64,000 nt of DNA from Manihot esculenta. Taxonomy: Eukaryota; Streptophyta; Magnoliopsida; Malpighiales; Euphorbiaceae. The notes under the pieces are model-generated. The model was not told the origin of the DNA. It did no database searches and saw nothing but the letters and a program-made list of their open reading frames with translations. Within the stretch, counting starts at the first letter, position 1. Each line of letters starts with the position of its first letter. Position numbers and translations under genes: made by a program. The DNA is taken from assembly GCF_001659605.2 (NCBI RefSeq), contig NC_035161.2:39637956-39701955 (forward strand), written 5' to 3'. Shown in pieces: positions 13,690 to 25,300 of this stretch.

Positions 13690-14112
13690 GAATTAATTGA
13701 AAAAACTCTTTTAGATCTTGCTTTTAAATGTTTTCAATTTACAAACATTTGGAAATTTGTATGGTTATTTAGTTTAAAATAAAGTAAATTTAATTTATTA
13801 GAAAAATAAATATAAATACAAATTTAATAAAAATTATATATTTTTATTATAAACTTATGTTTGTATTAGTAAAATAATTAGTTTGCAGAAAATACGTTAA
13901 AGTAACAGAAAGTTATGTTTTAAATATATTTTTATTCAAAATACTATAATAAAATATATTAAAGTAATAACATTATTATTAAATAAAAATATACATTATT
14001 ACATTATTTATAAAAATATTATTATTTTTATATTTTAAAATATTAATATTTTTTTTAAACAAACCTATTGATTGTATTAATAAAATTTTATCAAATAAAT
14101 AGGGATATCATT
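13690..14112. other. AT-rich intergenic DNA
   Basis: Very AT-rich with homopolymer runs. No feature recognised. Confidence 0.5.
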
Positions 14113-14760
14113 TCAAATAAAGAGACAATTATGCCTAATAGATTTTCTAACCAAAGTATGAGCAGTTAGAGTAGTATTACGACAAACCCATCTAACAGAA
14201 ATATCAGTTTTAGAATCTAATAAAAATTTACAAGCATTCAAAATCAAATTACAGTATAAGATAATTTTGCAAAAATGCTTCTCAAGTAACTGTCTAAACC
14301 CTTGCATGCATAAGATAATTTGGCAAAGATATTCCTCTTTTTTCTCATCTCTCAAGTATAAATTATTAGTCTCCGGAACAAAGTTACGGAAGAGAATTTC
14401 TACGAGATAAAACTCGAATAAGGTTTCAAGATTGATATCGTCGTTGCGATTTCGGAAACCTATAATAACTAGTAAATTTCCATTGAACATTACCTTCCGA
14501 AACAACCAAATCAATAAAATTTGAAGAAAAACCAACTACAGAAACAGACCCATAACTCTTCCACATTAACGAAAGGTCTCCTCTCAATCCTTGCCTATTG
14601 ACTAAAAAGCAACCATCAAAATGTAAAGAATTACGAAAAAATTTCATACGAGAACTAAGAGTTTTTATTTCCATCAAAAATAAAATACCGGACTTGTAAC
14701 TAGGAACTAAATCCTTTAATGCATTAACTGTCCGATGATTGCCGCCATAAATCTGCCAAA
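14113..14760 (-). pseudogene. LINE ORF2 endonuclease fragment (copy A)
   Basis: Two overlapping minus-strand frames (14677-14426 and 14535-14113) make up one broken Exo_endo_phos (APE-type endonuclease) region. Recognisable pieces are MEIKTLSSRM, the LINE motif in which a metal-binding Glu sits in METK; the HFDGCFLVNRQGLRGDLSLMW block; FTSYYRFP, corresponding to the TGxYGxP motif; and RRYQS. The frame breaks between the two ORFs. The same region is present in the opposite orientation at about 58210-58830, including shared text beyond the coding part, so the two are copies of one LINE family. Confidence 0.75.
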
Positions 14761-15639
14761 AATGTCTGTATATTTTGAAAGTTGATTGGATTGTATGTGA
14801 GAAGCATTTTCACTATACAAAAATTATAAGTGACGATCGGAATATATCTGAAACTCTTAATAGGGATAACATCTTAATTTTTATTAATATTCAATTGACG
14901 CAGATCGTCTTATATGGAAAAAGAAAAAGAAAAAGTTAGGTTTAAGAAAAAGGAAAAGGCGATAATGTCGAGTCACAAATGGACCATAGAGGGAAACTTG
15001 TTTGAAAAATAAAATGCTAATAGTTTTTATCTTTAAAAATATTAATAGTTTTTATCTTTAAAAATGCCATTTATTTCTTATAACTTTAATAATTTTTCAT
15101 AAAATAATTACATCACAAAAATATTTATCCTTCTTATAAATTTATAAAATATAGAATACAAATATTATACATTTCAATCTTTAAAATTTTTATAAAATAA
15201 TATTTTATTTATTATATTCTTTAAAATTATTATAATTATCTGCTAATATCATAAGATGATTAATTACGAAAAATCAATTTACTTATAAAAATTTAAAATA
15301 AAATAAAAATATTCATAAAATATTATTAGATCATATGATAAAATAATTGTTACTTTGCTGTGTAAACAATAATCGTCGAAGTCCACAAATATTTATACAA
15401 CGCTAATAAGTGATATAATAAGAAATAATGTAAAATTTAAAATTATTGACTATAATGACATAGGTTGGTGTATAAAATATTAATTGAATTAACATTCCTA
15501 TAACATGTCCCACCAAACAAACATAGTCGCAGATATATTTATATATTTTAAATAACTTCTCGTTACTAGAACTCAAGTAAAGGAAAATAAAAATTCTAAC
15601 AATATAAAATATATATATATATTTTAAAAATTCTAACAA
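14761..15639. other. AT-rich intergenic DNA
   Basis: No gene or clear repeat boundary is seen. The minus-strand 116-codon ORF at 15403-15753 is low-complexity Ile/Tyr/Phe-rich text running into the following LTR and is rejected. Confidence 0.45.
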
Positions 15640-16080
15640 CACTGATTTATGTGTCAAAAATCTGATAGGTAGAAAATGTGATATCATCCGAGAAAAGGAA
15701 AACCTATAAATATTCGATTCATTATAAGACTTGCTCTTTTTTAAATAGATCAAGTTTCAGTATAAAATTGCCGTCATTAGGCACCGTCCAACATATATCC
15801 GTTATGTTTGTAATCATAGAATCACCAATTTATTAACTTATCATATTTCTTATCAAACAGTCGGCCACATTATTACTGGACTATTGAAAAATACTATTTT
15901 TATTTTTATTTTTTTACGATATAAAAGGAAAAGAATTACAGAGGTAAAGATATGATATTCTTTTACACTACTCAAGTTCTAAACAATTTATTGCATTCAT
16001 CATATTCTTCGATATACTGACTTGAGCGTCAGAGTAGCCGCCGTAGGCACCCATTACTACCTCACGTTCTCTTCCTTGCA
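15640..16080 (+). repeat. 5' LTR of the 15.6-18.1 kb element
   Basis: Direct repeat of 17780-18130 as described for the whole element. It carries a TATAAAAGG box near 15918. The sequence after it (CTTGAGCGTCAGAGTAGCCG near 16021-16040) is of the kind that often follows the R region of plant LTR elements. Confidence 0.6.
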
Positions 16081-16416
16081 GGTCTAGCCAATCAAAGTAT
16101 AGCTCTGTTTTCCGGTCCTAATGGTCAATGAAGTAGACCTCAATAATTTAAACAACAAACAGATACTCCAATACATCCAAAAGCTGCAAGCTTATCTCAG
16201 ACAATATAAAACTCAAAAGGAGGCAAAACTACTCTCGACGTTGGTCTCACTAATCGAGGCTTTCATGGCAGGCCACGAGATAAGCTTCACAAGACTCAAT
16301 TAATGGGTAGTAGCCCTATATAAATATCAGAGCTTGGGCCTCATGAGTACGGTGTGCTGAGCGAGGACGCTCAGACCTGTAAGGGGGGTAGAAGCCCTAT
16401 GCAGGTGGATCAAAGG

Positions 16417-16601
16417 TATCCCACATCGGAAAGAGGTAAGGAGGGGGGAAGCCTTATAAGGGCAAGCCCCAAGAGACCCCAGTGGACGCGTTTTGGGAAG
16501 ACAGGGTAGTAAATCCCTTGACCCAGAAACAAAAGACAGGGTTTCAATTCCTTGACCCAAAGCGGACAATATTAACTAGTGTGGGCCCAGAGGATGTTAC
16601 A
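16417..16601 (-). mobile_element. TRIM-type solo LTR nested in the LTR element
   Basis: A 185-bp block starts TATCCCACATCGG and ends GATGTTACA. Inside are CCTTATAAGGG, GTGGACGCGTTTTGGG and AAGCGGACAATATTAACTAG. This ordered set matches my memory of the Katydid-like TRIM LTRs of eudicots (CCCACATCGG, then TTATAAGGG, GACGCGTTTT, GCGGACAATAT, and a TTACA end). The block sits between the two LTRs of a larger element, so it inserted second or was captured. I could not define a target duplication. Strand is arbitrary. Confidence 0.6.
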
Positions 16602-17779
16602 ATAAAACCTTTAAAGTATTTGAGGCCCAAGCCACATGTTGGGTGCTCACGAACGAGCGTTAGCCTCGAGATGATAATAAATCCTATAAGGTATTTCAGA
16701 CTCGAGGAAGGCATTCTCTAGACCATATATCTAGATGTTATTTCCATTATGCAATGGTTTTTGTCAGCAAATTGTTTAAGTCTTGGATAAGACGCTCAGT
16801 GAAAATAATAACAAAATATGAGACAATATTTTTATTGAAGTCATAAAATATTACATGAGAGGAGGAATATCTTCAAGTTCCTCAATCCGAGTCTCTATTA
16901 TATCAGCGTTTTCTACATCTATTACATTGTTTGTAGAGACCCGGTCGTGGGGGCTACCCTTAGCTCGTACCTCCCCCTCTTCAATCTCATCTCCCTCCTT
17001 CTCAGATAAGATGTCGTTTATCCAAGTAATGCCTTTATAAAGAAACTGTTTCACCATCTCCTTCTTTATCGAGTCTTGGCCTTATACGAATATCTTCCCA
17101 CCTTGGGTCACCGTCTCCTGCCGTGCTCCTTGAAAACAATAATAGTGTCCTCCACAGGATTCAAGTCATTCACACGAACGCATGGAGAAGGGACAAAGAT
17201 GCGAAAGGTCTCTCGAGGGATTCAGTATGTGTCATAAAAGCGTTCTACATCTTGCTCCAATAAGGTGGATGGGATGTCAATAATAGAGATATCTTCGCTT
17301 TCTGGAGCTTCCCTCAATGGAACAATAGGGATAGGGCACGAATGAGGACATTGGAGGAGGAGCTTAAAGCAGAACCTCTACTAAGGGTAAGAGAAGAGAA
17401 AGTATTCCTATTCATTTTAAAGAAGAAAAAGGAAACAGAAATTACCGTAGAAAGTATAAACGAAAATAAAGTCGCGACCGAGTCTTTCTGAAAGCAAAAG
17501 ATGACAGGAGAAAGAAAAGTGATATTTGGAGAAAAAGAATAGTTTTTATAAGACGTTCTTTTCGGCAGGCTTTAAATGTGGCACGAGAAGAAGGGTAGTC
17601 ATCATTGAGGGGTTAGGTAGTCAGCATGAGTAGCAAAAAAACCAATCATAGTGAGCCACATGCTCCAAATCTCAAAAACAACTATCTCCTTCAAATTTGA
17701 AGAATCATAGACTAGCGGAAGAACCTCTGATGCTATATAACAATCGCTCAAAGTAAGTCATAAGCTGTCACTACAAGAC

Positions 17780-18130
17780 CTGTTCACGTGGCAAGGATCT
17801 GATAAGTAGGAAATACGGTACCATCCGAGAAAAAGAAGACCCGGATACCTCAAAACACCCGGTTCATCATTAAAACTCGCTCTCCCCTGGGTAGGTTGAG
17901 TCTCGATACAAGGTTACTGTTATCATGCACAGTCCAGCATATACCTATTATATCTGTAATCGCGAGATTACCAATCTATTAGCTGACAATATCCATTATC
18001 AAACAACTAGCCACGTCATCGCCAGATTATGGAGAAATGCTATATTTATCTCCACCTTCTTATAGTATAAAAAGAAAAGAATAATAATGGCAAAAATACA
18101 CCATTCTCTCATATTACTCAAATGATTTGA
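17780..18130 (+). repeat. 3' LTR (truncated) of the 15.6-18.1 kb element
   Basis: Aligned by eye with 15640-15980. It is less AT-biased than the 5' copy. Many of the differences look like C-to-T and G-to-A changes in the 5' copy, as expected if the 5' copy has suffered more methylation-driven decay. Confidence 0.6.
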
Positions 18131-19209
18131 ACAAATGAAGAGAATTTCAAAATATAACATATAAGATTGGAATTTTTCATTGTGAAGTAAATATGAATTA
18201 TTAATTTTAAGTGTGGTGACCATATATATTAAACCTCTATTTGATTCTGTAAAAAATAATTTGTTATTTAGAAAGTTAAATAATATAAATTATATATCAA
18301 CCTCTATAATTATATATGTTTTTTTTTCTATCACTTTGTTACATTAGTTTGGAATAAAAAATTTCATAATAATTTAATTTTTTAATAATTTTTTTATTTG
18401 AAATTTAAAAAAATTAACTTAAAAATTTTTTTTAACTTAAAAAAATCTAATAATTTTACCTCTTTTATTTATATTGAGTATTATAATTAGTTATCAATTA
18501 TTAATTATAATAAATTATATATAAGTTATTATGATTAATTATCATAATACAATCATTATACATCAAATCATACATAAAATTTCTTATAACATGTATTGTA
18601 ATAATTTATTTGTCACTCTCTGTATAAAAAGAAAATCAAAAAATAAAAAAGCAGATAATACACCGAATAATATATCATGTAGTGTGCGTACATTATCCAT
18701 TGGGTATACATAGAAAATTTGATACTTGGGGATCAAGTCTATAAAATTTAATGTCGCAATGCTGACCATGAGTTTAATTCATAAATTTTAGGTGAGACGT
18801 AGCCAACTGTTGTGGCTGCTGCATCTTCACTCTTCAATTTGATTTCTTCTAAAACTACACTTAGGCTGGGAAATAAACTCAAAATTGAGCTCTTAAAATT
18901 TCTTAATTTGATTCCATCCCAACTTTCTGTTCACACTCGTTGCTCCCTCTCCATTTGGTATGGACGATGACCAGTCTCCACTCCTTATCCAATTCTCTCT
19001 TTTTTTATTTTTATTTTGTCACTTTTTCAGCAGGGCAAGAACACCAGTCCGCTGAACCAGGACAGAAAATGCTGCGTCACCTCTCACGCATGTATTTCAA
19101 CCTCTCTCTTGTCGCAGCTTCTTCAAAAGCCCAACCATTCCCTTCATTCCCACACTCCTCTCTTCTTGCCCATACTCACTCTCACACCCACACTTGCAGA
19201 CTCATCCCA
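18131..19209. other. AT-rich intergenic DNA and leader of the TolB-like gene
   Basis: 18131-18780 is AT-rich with no gene. 18800-19209 is the likely promoter and leader of the next gene. The reading frame is open upstream to 18940, with in-frame ATGs at 18940, 19069 and 19090. Confidence 0.45.
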
Positions 19210-21183
19210 ATGGAACCCCAAGGTACCATCGTCTTCTCCACCGTTGGCCGCACTAATTATGGCTTTGACGTTTTCTCAATCAAACTCCCTTCCCATTTAC
19301 ACGACTCCAAATTCTCTAATTCCGACCAACACCGCCTTACTGACGGCACTTCCATCAATTTTAATGCTCAATTCATCCACGCAGACGATCAAGCCATTGT
19401 CTTCGTCTCCGAAAGAAATGGTTACGCCGGAATTTACCTGTCCCGACCTGGAATTCCCAAATTGGAGCAGCTTCCATCTGTTACGGAGAGCCCTTTCCAT
19501 GACCGACCAATCATCAAGCATAACCGCCTCTACTTCGTGTCAGCTCATGAACAGCCTGATCAACCTTTTAGAAGTTGGAGTGCTCTTTACTCCGTCGATC
19601 TTAATCATCAAAAGAAGAACGTTACTCGTTTGACTCCTCATGGAGTTGTTGATTACAGTCCCGCTATTTCTCCTAGTGGGAAATTCGTGGCTGTTGCATC
19701 TTATGGGTTTCGTCCTTGGGGCGGTGAATTTCATCACCTTAATACGGATATAGTTGTTTTCAGAGAAAGTGATCCGAATAAACGAGTCGTGGTTTGTGAA
19801 AGTGGTGGATGGCCCACCTGGTCAGATGACTCGACGATTTATTTCCACCGCCAAGCTGATGATGGATGGTGGAGCATTTTCCAGGTAAATTTCCCTGAAG
19901 AGGTGAACTTCTCCGGCTTTCCCAACGCTGCTCTGCGGGTTACTCCGCCAGGGGTACACTGCTTTACTCCTGCGGCCTTCCACGATGGTAAAAGAATTGC
20001 CGTAGCGACTCGGCGGCGCAACAAGAATTATAGGCATATCGAGATATTTGATCTTGCATCAAGGACCTTTTCTCCGGTGACAGAATCACTGAATCCGGGT
20101 TTCCATCACTACAACCCCTTTGTTTCTCCAAACTCCTCTCTTCTCGGGTATCATCGGTTTAGAGGCGAATCATCCCCCGGCGACTCAACTATCCCAAATC
20201 TCGAACCGATTATGTCTCCAATCAAAGATATAAGGATGTTGAGAATCGACGGATCATTTCCGTCATTTTCCCCGGCCGGTGATTTCATAGCCTTTAATCC
20301 CAACTTTGATGTGAATGGGGGTTTAAAAATCATTAAAGCGGATGGTTCAAAGCGATGGATCTTACTCAAGAACCGTGTAGCCTTCTATAACTCGTGGAGT
20401 CCAACTGAGAACGCCATCTTCACATCTCTGGGCCCAATCTTCGAGTCAGTGGAAAAAACGGTGCAGATTGCACGTGTGACATTTGACCCTTCGTATCTAA
20501 ACAGTGATCGCGAAGAAATCCCATGGGACGTTAAAATCCTGACGGGAGAGGACACAGGCAATAACGCCTTCCCGTCATGCTCGCCAGATGGCAAGTCCCT
20601 TGTGTTCCGATCTGGCCGATCTGGCCACAAAAACCTGTATATAATTGACGCTGTTAACGGAGAGTTCAACGGTGGCATACGACGATTAACGGAGGGACCT
20701 TGGATTGATACTATGCCTAGCTGGTCACCTAGGGGAGACCTCATTGCATTTTCTTCAAATAGACACAATCCGGAAAATACCAGTGCGTTTAGCATCTACG
20801 TCATAAAACCAGACGGCTCCGATCTGAAGAGGATCCACGTGGCAGGATCAGCTGGGTCAAGTGAGGTGGACAGGGAAAGGATAAACCACGTGTGTTTCAG
20901 CAAGGATGGAGAATGGCTATTGTTCACGGCTAATCTCGGTGGCGTTACGGCTGAGCCAGTGTCGTGGCCCAATCAATATCAGCCATATGGAGATCTGTAT
21001 TTGATCAGGTTGGATGGGACGGGACTGAGGAGGCTGACATGTAATGGATACGAGAATGGGACGCCAGCCTGGCACTGTGGGAACAGGTTGGACTTGGGGC
21101 ACTTGCGCTTGGACGAGAATGTTGTTGGGGATAAGCTGACGGGGAAGTTCGATGAACCACTGTGGCTGACCTGTGAAATCTAA
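19210..21183 (+). CDS. TolB-like / DPP6-N-terminal-like beta-propeller protein, 657 aa
   Basis: Intronless. Repeated WD40-like/TolB blades are obvious: SPAISPSGKFVAVAS, FPSFSPAGDFIAFN, FPSCSPDGKSLVFRS, MPSWSPRGDLIAFSS and HVCFSKDGEWLLFTAN, each with the S-PDG--I-F core, plus GTPAWHC near the end. The start MEPQGTIVFSTVGRTNYGFDVFS at 19210 matches the N-terminus I expect for the plant tolB-related group (Arabidopsis At4g01870-like, about 650 aa). The frame is open for 90 more codons upstream (747 aa from 18940), but that part is low-complexity Ser/Leu/His-rich and is probably leader. Plant members are reported as stress- or pathogen-responsive, but their molecular role is unknown; none of the expected protease catalytic domain of true DPP proteins is present. 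Confidence 0.85.
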   Translation: MEPQGTIVFSTVGRTNYGFDVFSIKLPSHLHDSKFSNSDQHRLTDGTSINFNAQFIHADDQAIVFVSERNGYAGIYLSRPGIPKLEQLPSVTESPFHDRPIIKHNRLYFVSAHEQPDQPFRSWSALYSVDLNHQKKNVTRLTPHGVVDYSPAISPSGKFVAVASYGFRPWGGEFHHLNTDIVVFRESDPNKRVVVCESGGWPTWSDDSTIYFHRQADDGWWSIFQVNFPEEVNFSGFPNAALRVTPPGVHCFTPAAFHDGKRIAVATRRRNKNYRHIEIFDLASRTFSPVTESLNPGFHHYNPFVSPNSSLLGYHRFRGESSPGDSTIPNLEPIMSPIKDIRMLRIDGSFPSFSPAGDFIAFNPNFDVNGGLKIIKADGSKRWILLKNRVAFYNSWSPTENAIFTSLGPIFESVEKTVQIARVTFDPSYLNSDREEIPWDVKILTGEDTGNNAFPSCSPDGKSLVFRSGRSGHKNLYIIDAVNGEFNGGIRRLTEGPWIDTMPSWSPRGDLIAFSSNRHNPENTSAFSIYVIKPDGSDLKRIHVAGSAGSSEVDRERINHVCFSKDGEWLLFTANLGGVTAEPVSWPNQYQPYGDLYLIRLDGTGLRRLTCNGYENGTPAWHCGNRLDLGHLRLDENVVGDKLTGKFDEPLWLTCEI

Positions 21184-22381
21184 ATCCAATGATGGAATTT
21201 GATGGGGTGGTTTATTAGACTGATGTTAATAACTGGCCACGGTCATGAAATCAGATTGTGTGTGGTGTGTTTCATGTAAGAAGTTGTGGTTCATATGAAT
21301 AAGAAATGTATTTGAAATAAAGTGTGATAGTTATTTTTCAAGTATTCGAGACAGGGATTTTAACTATGCCCCCCTAACAACTTTCCTTAATATTTAGAAC
21401 AACTTGATTCGAATATCAATAATTGTTGATAAACCAAATTATTATCTATAGCAATTTGTAAATCAGTGATAGTCCGAACTATTGGTCATTTGAAAATTCA
21501 TTATTATCGGACACTAATATCTATTGTTGAAGTGGGGCAATAAACATTCACCGTTAGATCCATTTCAGAAAAAAAAAACATTCACTGTTAGATTAATTTA
21601 TTAAAATTTATTCCAACAATAAATATGAATATACAAAATATAAAAAAGCTGTGTTATAATTAAAGTAATTACAAAAAAAAGCTATTATTAATTCTACATT
21701 TTGTTAACTTTTTTTTTTCTACGCAAGTTTTTGGTTACTTTATTCAATGCGGGTGCGGCGTCCGTCAGCCGCAAGGGGGAGGTCATATGATTTTTTTATA
21801 ATCACTGCCTTCAGCATATGTTTCATAGGAAGTTTAATACATATACCTGCAAAAATTTCCAGTAATTGGTTTGATTGAAATATTTGGTAACCTCACATCC
21901 TTTCAGATTTGCACATTTGAGCGCTCAGGTGATAGTGGTGCCTCTTTTTGTCTCTCAATGAGTTTGTTTGAAATGACGTAGCCCTTAGCCGTATCTCGTC
22001 CATAGCAAGTGTTTACAAACATTACTCAGAAATAAAAACAAGAGCTCTTATTGAAGACGTCGCAGGAATATTGTGATGTACGTTCATATGTATTCTCATA
22101 ATGAAGTTCAGTATTATTATTTTCTGCGGGATCATCACCATTTCATTGTCAATTTGACGCGACGACATTATTTCTAAAAATGAAAGACATATTTGCATGA
22201 AGGTTTGCAACAGTTATAAGAATAATATTTTCATTTTATATGCCAAGGGACAGTATTGGACAATACATAAAGTATTTACAGCACCAATTATGGCCCAGAA
22301 AACAGATGCACATGTAGCAATACTAGGTGATCTGCAAAGGTAGAATTGCAAGATTATACAACAGTTTCTCATAGTTTAAGG
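21184..22381. other. Intergenic region between convergent genes
   Basis: 3' UTR of the TolB-like gene (to about 21330), then AT-rich sequence, then the probable 3' UTR of the minus-strand ATG8 gene (about 22250-22381). No other feature is recognised. Confidence 0.5.
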
Positions 22382-25300
22382 TTACAGATATAAAGCATTA
22401 GAATGACCGAAGGTCTTCTCACTGCTGTAACACATGTACAGAAACCCATCCTTGTCCTTGAAGGACTCATAGACACAGTCCATTAGAGTAGCTGCAGGTT
22501 GTTATACACAGAACACATCGGCAAATTATCACAAAAAGTCCATGCAGATGCAGAACAATTTCAAAAACTATAATATATGACAGCAAGTTTACCTGTCTGC
22601 GGCAAGGTATTCCTGACAAACACAAAAAGGGCTTTCCCGGGTGTCAAATGAAGTCTGCTACTTAGCACATGAACGAATTGACCTACAGACATGTCTCGAG
22701 GAACCAGATATCTATAGTACAAGATAGATGGATTGTAAATAAAATTCAAAAAATTTCCTCACAAAAACTGCACTAGCACTTAATTACCAATAAAAAGAAA
22801 ATGAGAGATTTGGATCAATTATGGTTTCTGGAACCCACCCCAAAACCTTTTCTCTGCAAAAAACCCCCATAATTCCCCTCATCACAAAATCACAGCACAT
22901 GAAACTAACAGCCTTTCATAACATGGTTATTGCTGGGAATGAGACGCAATAACAATTGGACAAATATATTATCTTCAGTACTTGCTGATTGTAACAGTCT
23001 GCAAGCTCCACATGTTAAAGACCTCAAACATTTTTAATTACTATAGCCTTTTACGGATTGGACACCAAAAGCAATTCGATATTTAATGCATAATACACAA
23101 ATCAAACTGGACACTTGTAAATAAGCACCTTTAATATCAATATACCAATTCAAGTTTGTAAATATCCCATTTTGCTTGGAAAAAAGAAATCCATTTTTCA
23201 CAGATACCTCATGAGCGCTTGTCTTGTCTGCTACCATCATTTGTCAATGGATACTTATGTAAATATCCCGGTTTGTAAATAGTTCATTTTTCATACTATT
23301 ATAAAATCAACTTTTAATAACATGCAAAATTATAAAAAAAAATAATACTATTAAAGTAACGTAATAATTTAATATAATATTTACTATAAATTTTATTTTT
23401 TTAAATTCAATTATCTAACCCATTAGCTATAAAAATAATATTTTCATTTCATTTTTCTTAAATTTAAATAATTTAACCTATTGTTTATAAAAATAATACT
23501 TGATTTATATTTAAGTATTTTTAAATTTAAATTATCTAACCTATTATTCATTAAATTTATATTTTTTAAAATTAAATAGTTCGTGAAACTTATTAATTAA
23601 TAAAACATTACTTATAAAATACTTTTATTTATAAAAATTTAAAATTAATTTCTCTAAATTTAGTTAATTTAATAAATAATTTTAATTATATAAATATATT
23701 AGAAACTAATTGAGATAATTATTTTTTAATAATAAAAATAGCATATAAGAATGAATAATTTTTTTTAAAAAATAAGTATAGGAATTGAAATTTTAAAGAT
23801 GAAAATAAATTTTTTAGATTGAAAAAAAATAGAGAATGGAAGGACAAAATAAAATAAACAACTAAAATTAAATTAACTATTAACTAAATATTATTGAAGG
23901 GGCATAAAGATTTATTTGATAAAAAAAATAAAGTATTTAATTTTATAAAATACAAAATATTATAATTAAGTAATTTTGAAATAAGAAATAATTAATAAAG
24001 TTTTTAAATATATAAAAATCTAATAATAATTTTTTTAACATATATAAAACTATCTAAATATCTCTACATAATTTGAAATTTTTCGGAGAGTCCATAGCCC
24101 CTTAACCCAAGGCTACATCCGTCCCTGCTTATGCTGCCATTGGTAAAGGGCCCTACAATCCATACAATCCTCTTTTGTCTAGAATACTATAGCTCTGCAT
24201 TCAACCCACTTATGGGTTAAAAATTACTTCTTTTGTCCACAAAAATATGCTAAATAGAGTAAATACAAGTGGAGGATATATTAAGAAAAGACTAAATAAA
24301 ATTTATTTGTTTAACTATATAAGCTACACTTTCTTAATTATGTGAAATTAAAAATAAATCTACTTTTGTGGCATGAAGGGAATATCATTCTTCCAAAAAC
24401 ATATTAAGCTTTTCAATTGAACCAAAGTTGAAATTGGAACTTACTTTTTCTTTTCCAATTCAGGAAGATCAGTTTTGCAGTACCTCTCAACAATTACCTG
24501 CAAAATTATAACACAACCAAAATTTTCATATAAACATAGAACCCAACAGCTAGGATTAGGTCGGTTTTCCAATGTCCAATGTACTCAAATATGTCCAAAC
24601 CCATAGCCAAAGCTAGTAAAACAACAACAGCTAAGCCATTTCTATACCAATTCATCTATCTATCTAAAATAAGCTTTACGAGATGGTACACTTGTAACGA
24701 CCCGAAAATCAGGCCGCTACCGGCGCTAGGATCCAGATCGGCTTAAGGCCGCCGGGACCCGTAGCAAGCCAAACATACATCCTGTGAACCTGTTTAATCC
24801 CATACATGGTCAACAACATACATAAAAGTTAAAACTTTTCTTTCATTCAAACATTTCTTTGCCAAGCCTAGCCTGTGCATGCACAAACATAACATAAACC
24901 TCTCATTGGAGTCCTCATCAAATATTCCAATGGGGTAACATAACATAACATAGGCTTGGATTACATAATCATCATAAAAACATTATATCTCATACAAGAC
25001 CATGTGTACAGGGAATACAACAGACTCTAGTCAAGCACATTATCAAACTTACATTACATCTCATACTTATACAGTACCAACAAACTATGTCCACAGCTAA
25101 GCTATTACATAAACTTCTCTTACTCTGTTGACTCCTCTAGCTACTCTGCACCTGCAAGACTGGGGTTAGGGGAGAGGGGGTGAGCTATAAAGCCCAATGA
25201 GCGGAAACTAAAAATATTTGCTTTAATTCCACCCTTTTTAGGTATATTATTATTCATTTTATTATTATTATGACTCCTCCATTTTTAGGTATATTCTTAT

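Larger units (their letters stand above)
15640..18130 (+). mobile_element. Degraded LTR retrotransposon, about 2.5 kb, non-autonomous
   Basis: Two direct repeats flank the region: about 15640-16080 and about 17780-18130. Shared landmarks in the same order are TCTGATARGTAG, ATCATCCGAGAAAA, a block around CACAGTCCAGCATAT, TATCAAACA, and ATATAAAAGGAAAAGAAT or its equivalent containing a TATA box (near 15918 and 18065). The interior has no gag-pol; a 60-codon ORF at 16121-16303 is the longest plausible remnant. The 3' LTR loses similarity after about 18120, so the element is truncated or decayed. Orientation is inferred from the TATA box position in the LTRs. Confidence 0.65.

Noticed and set aside
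15403..15753. 116-codon minus-strand ORF
   Set aside because: Low-complexity Ile/Tyr/Phe text of AT-rich DNA that crosses the LTR border.
18940..19209. 90-codon N-terminal extension of the TolB-like protein
   Set aside because: The frame is open, but composition is low-complexity Ser/Leu/His and family members start at MEP. An organelle-targeting role cannot be excluded, so it is noted but not annotated.
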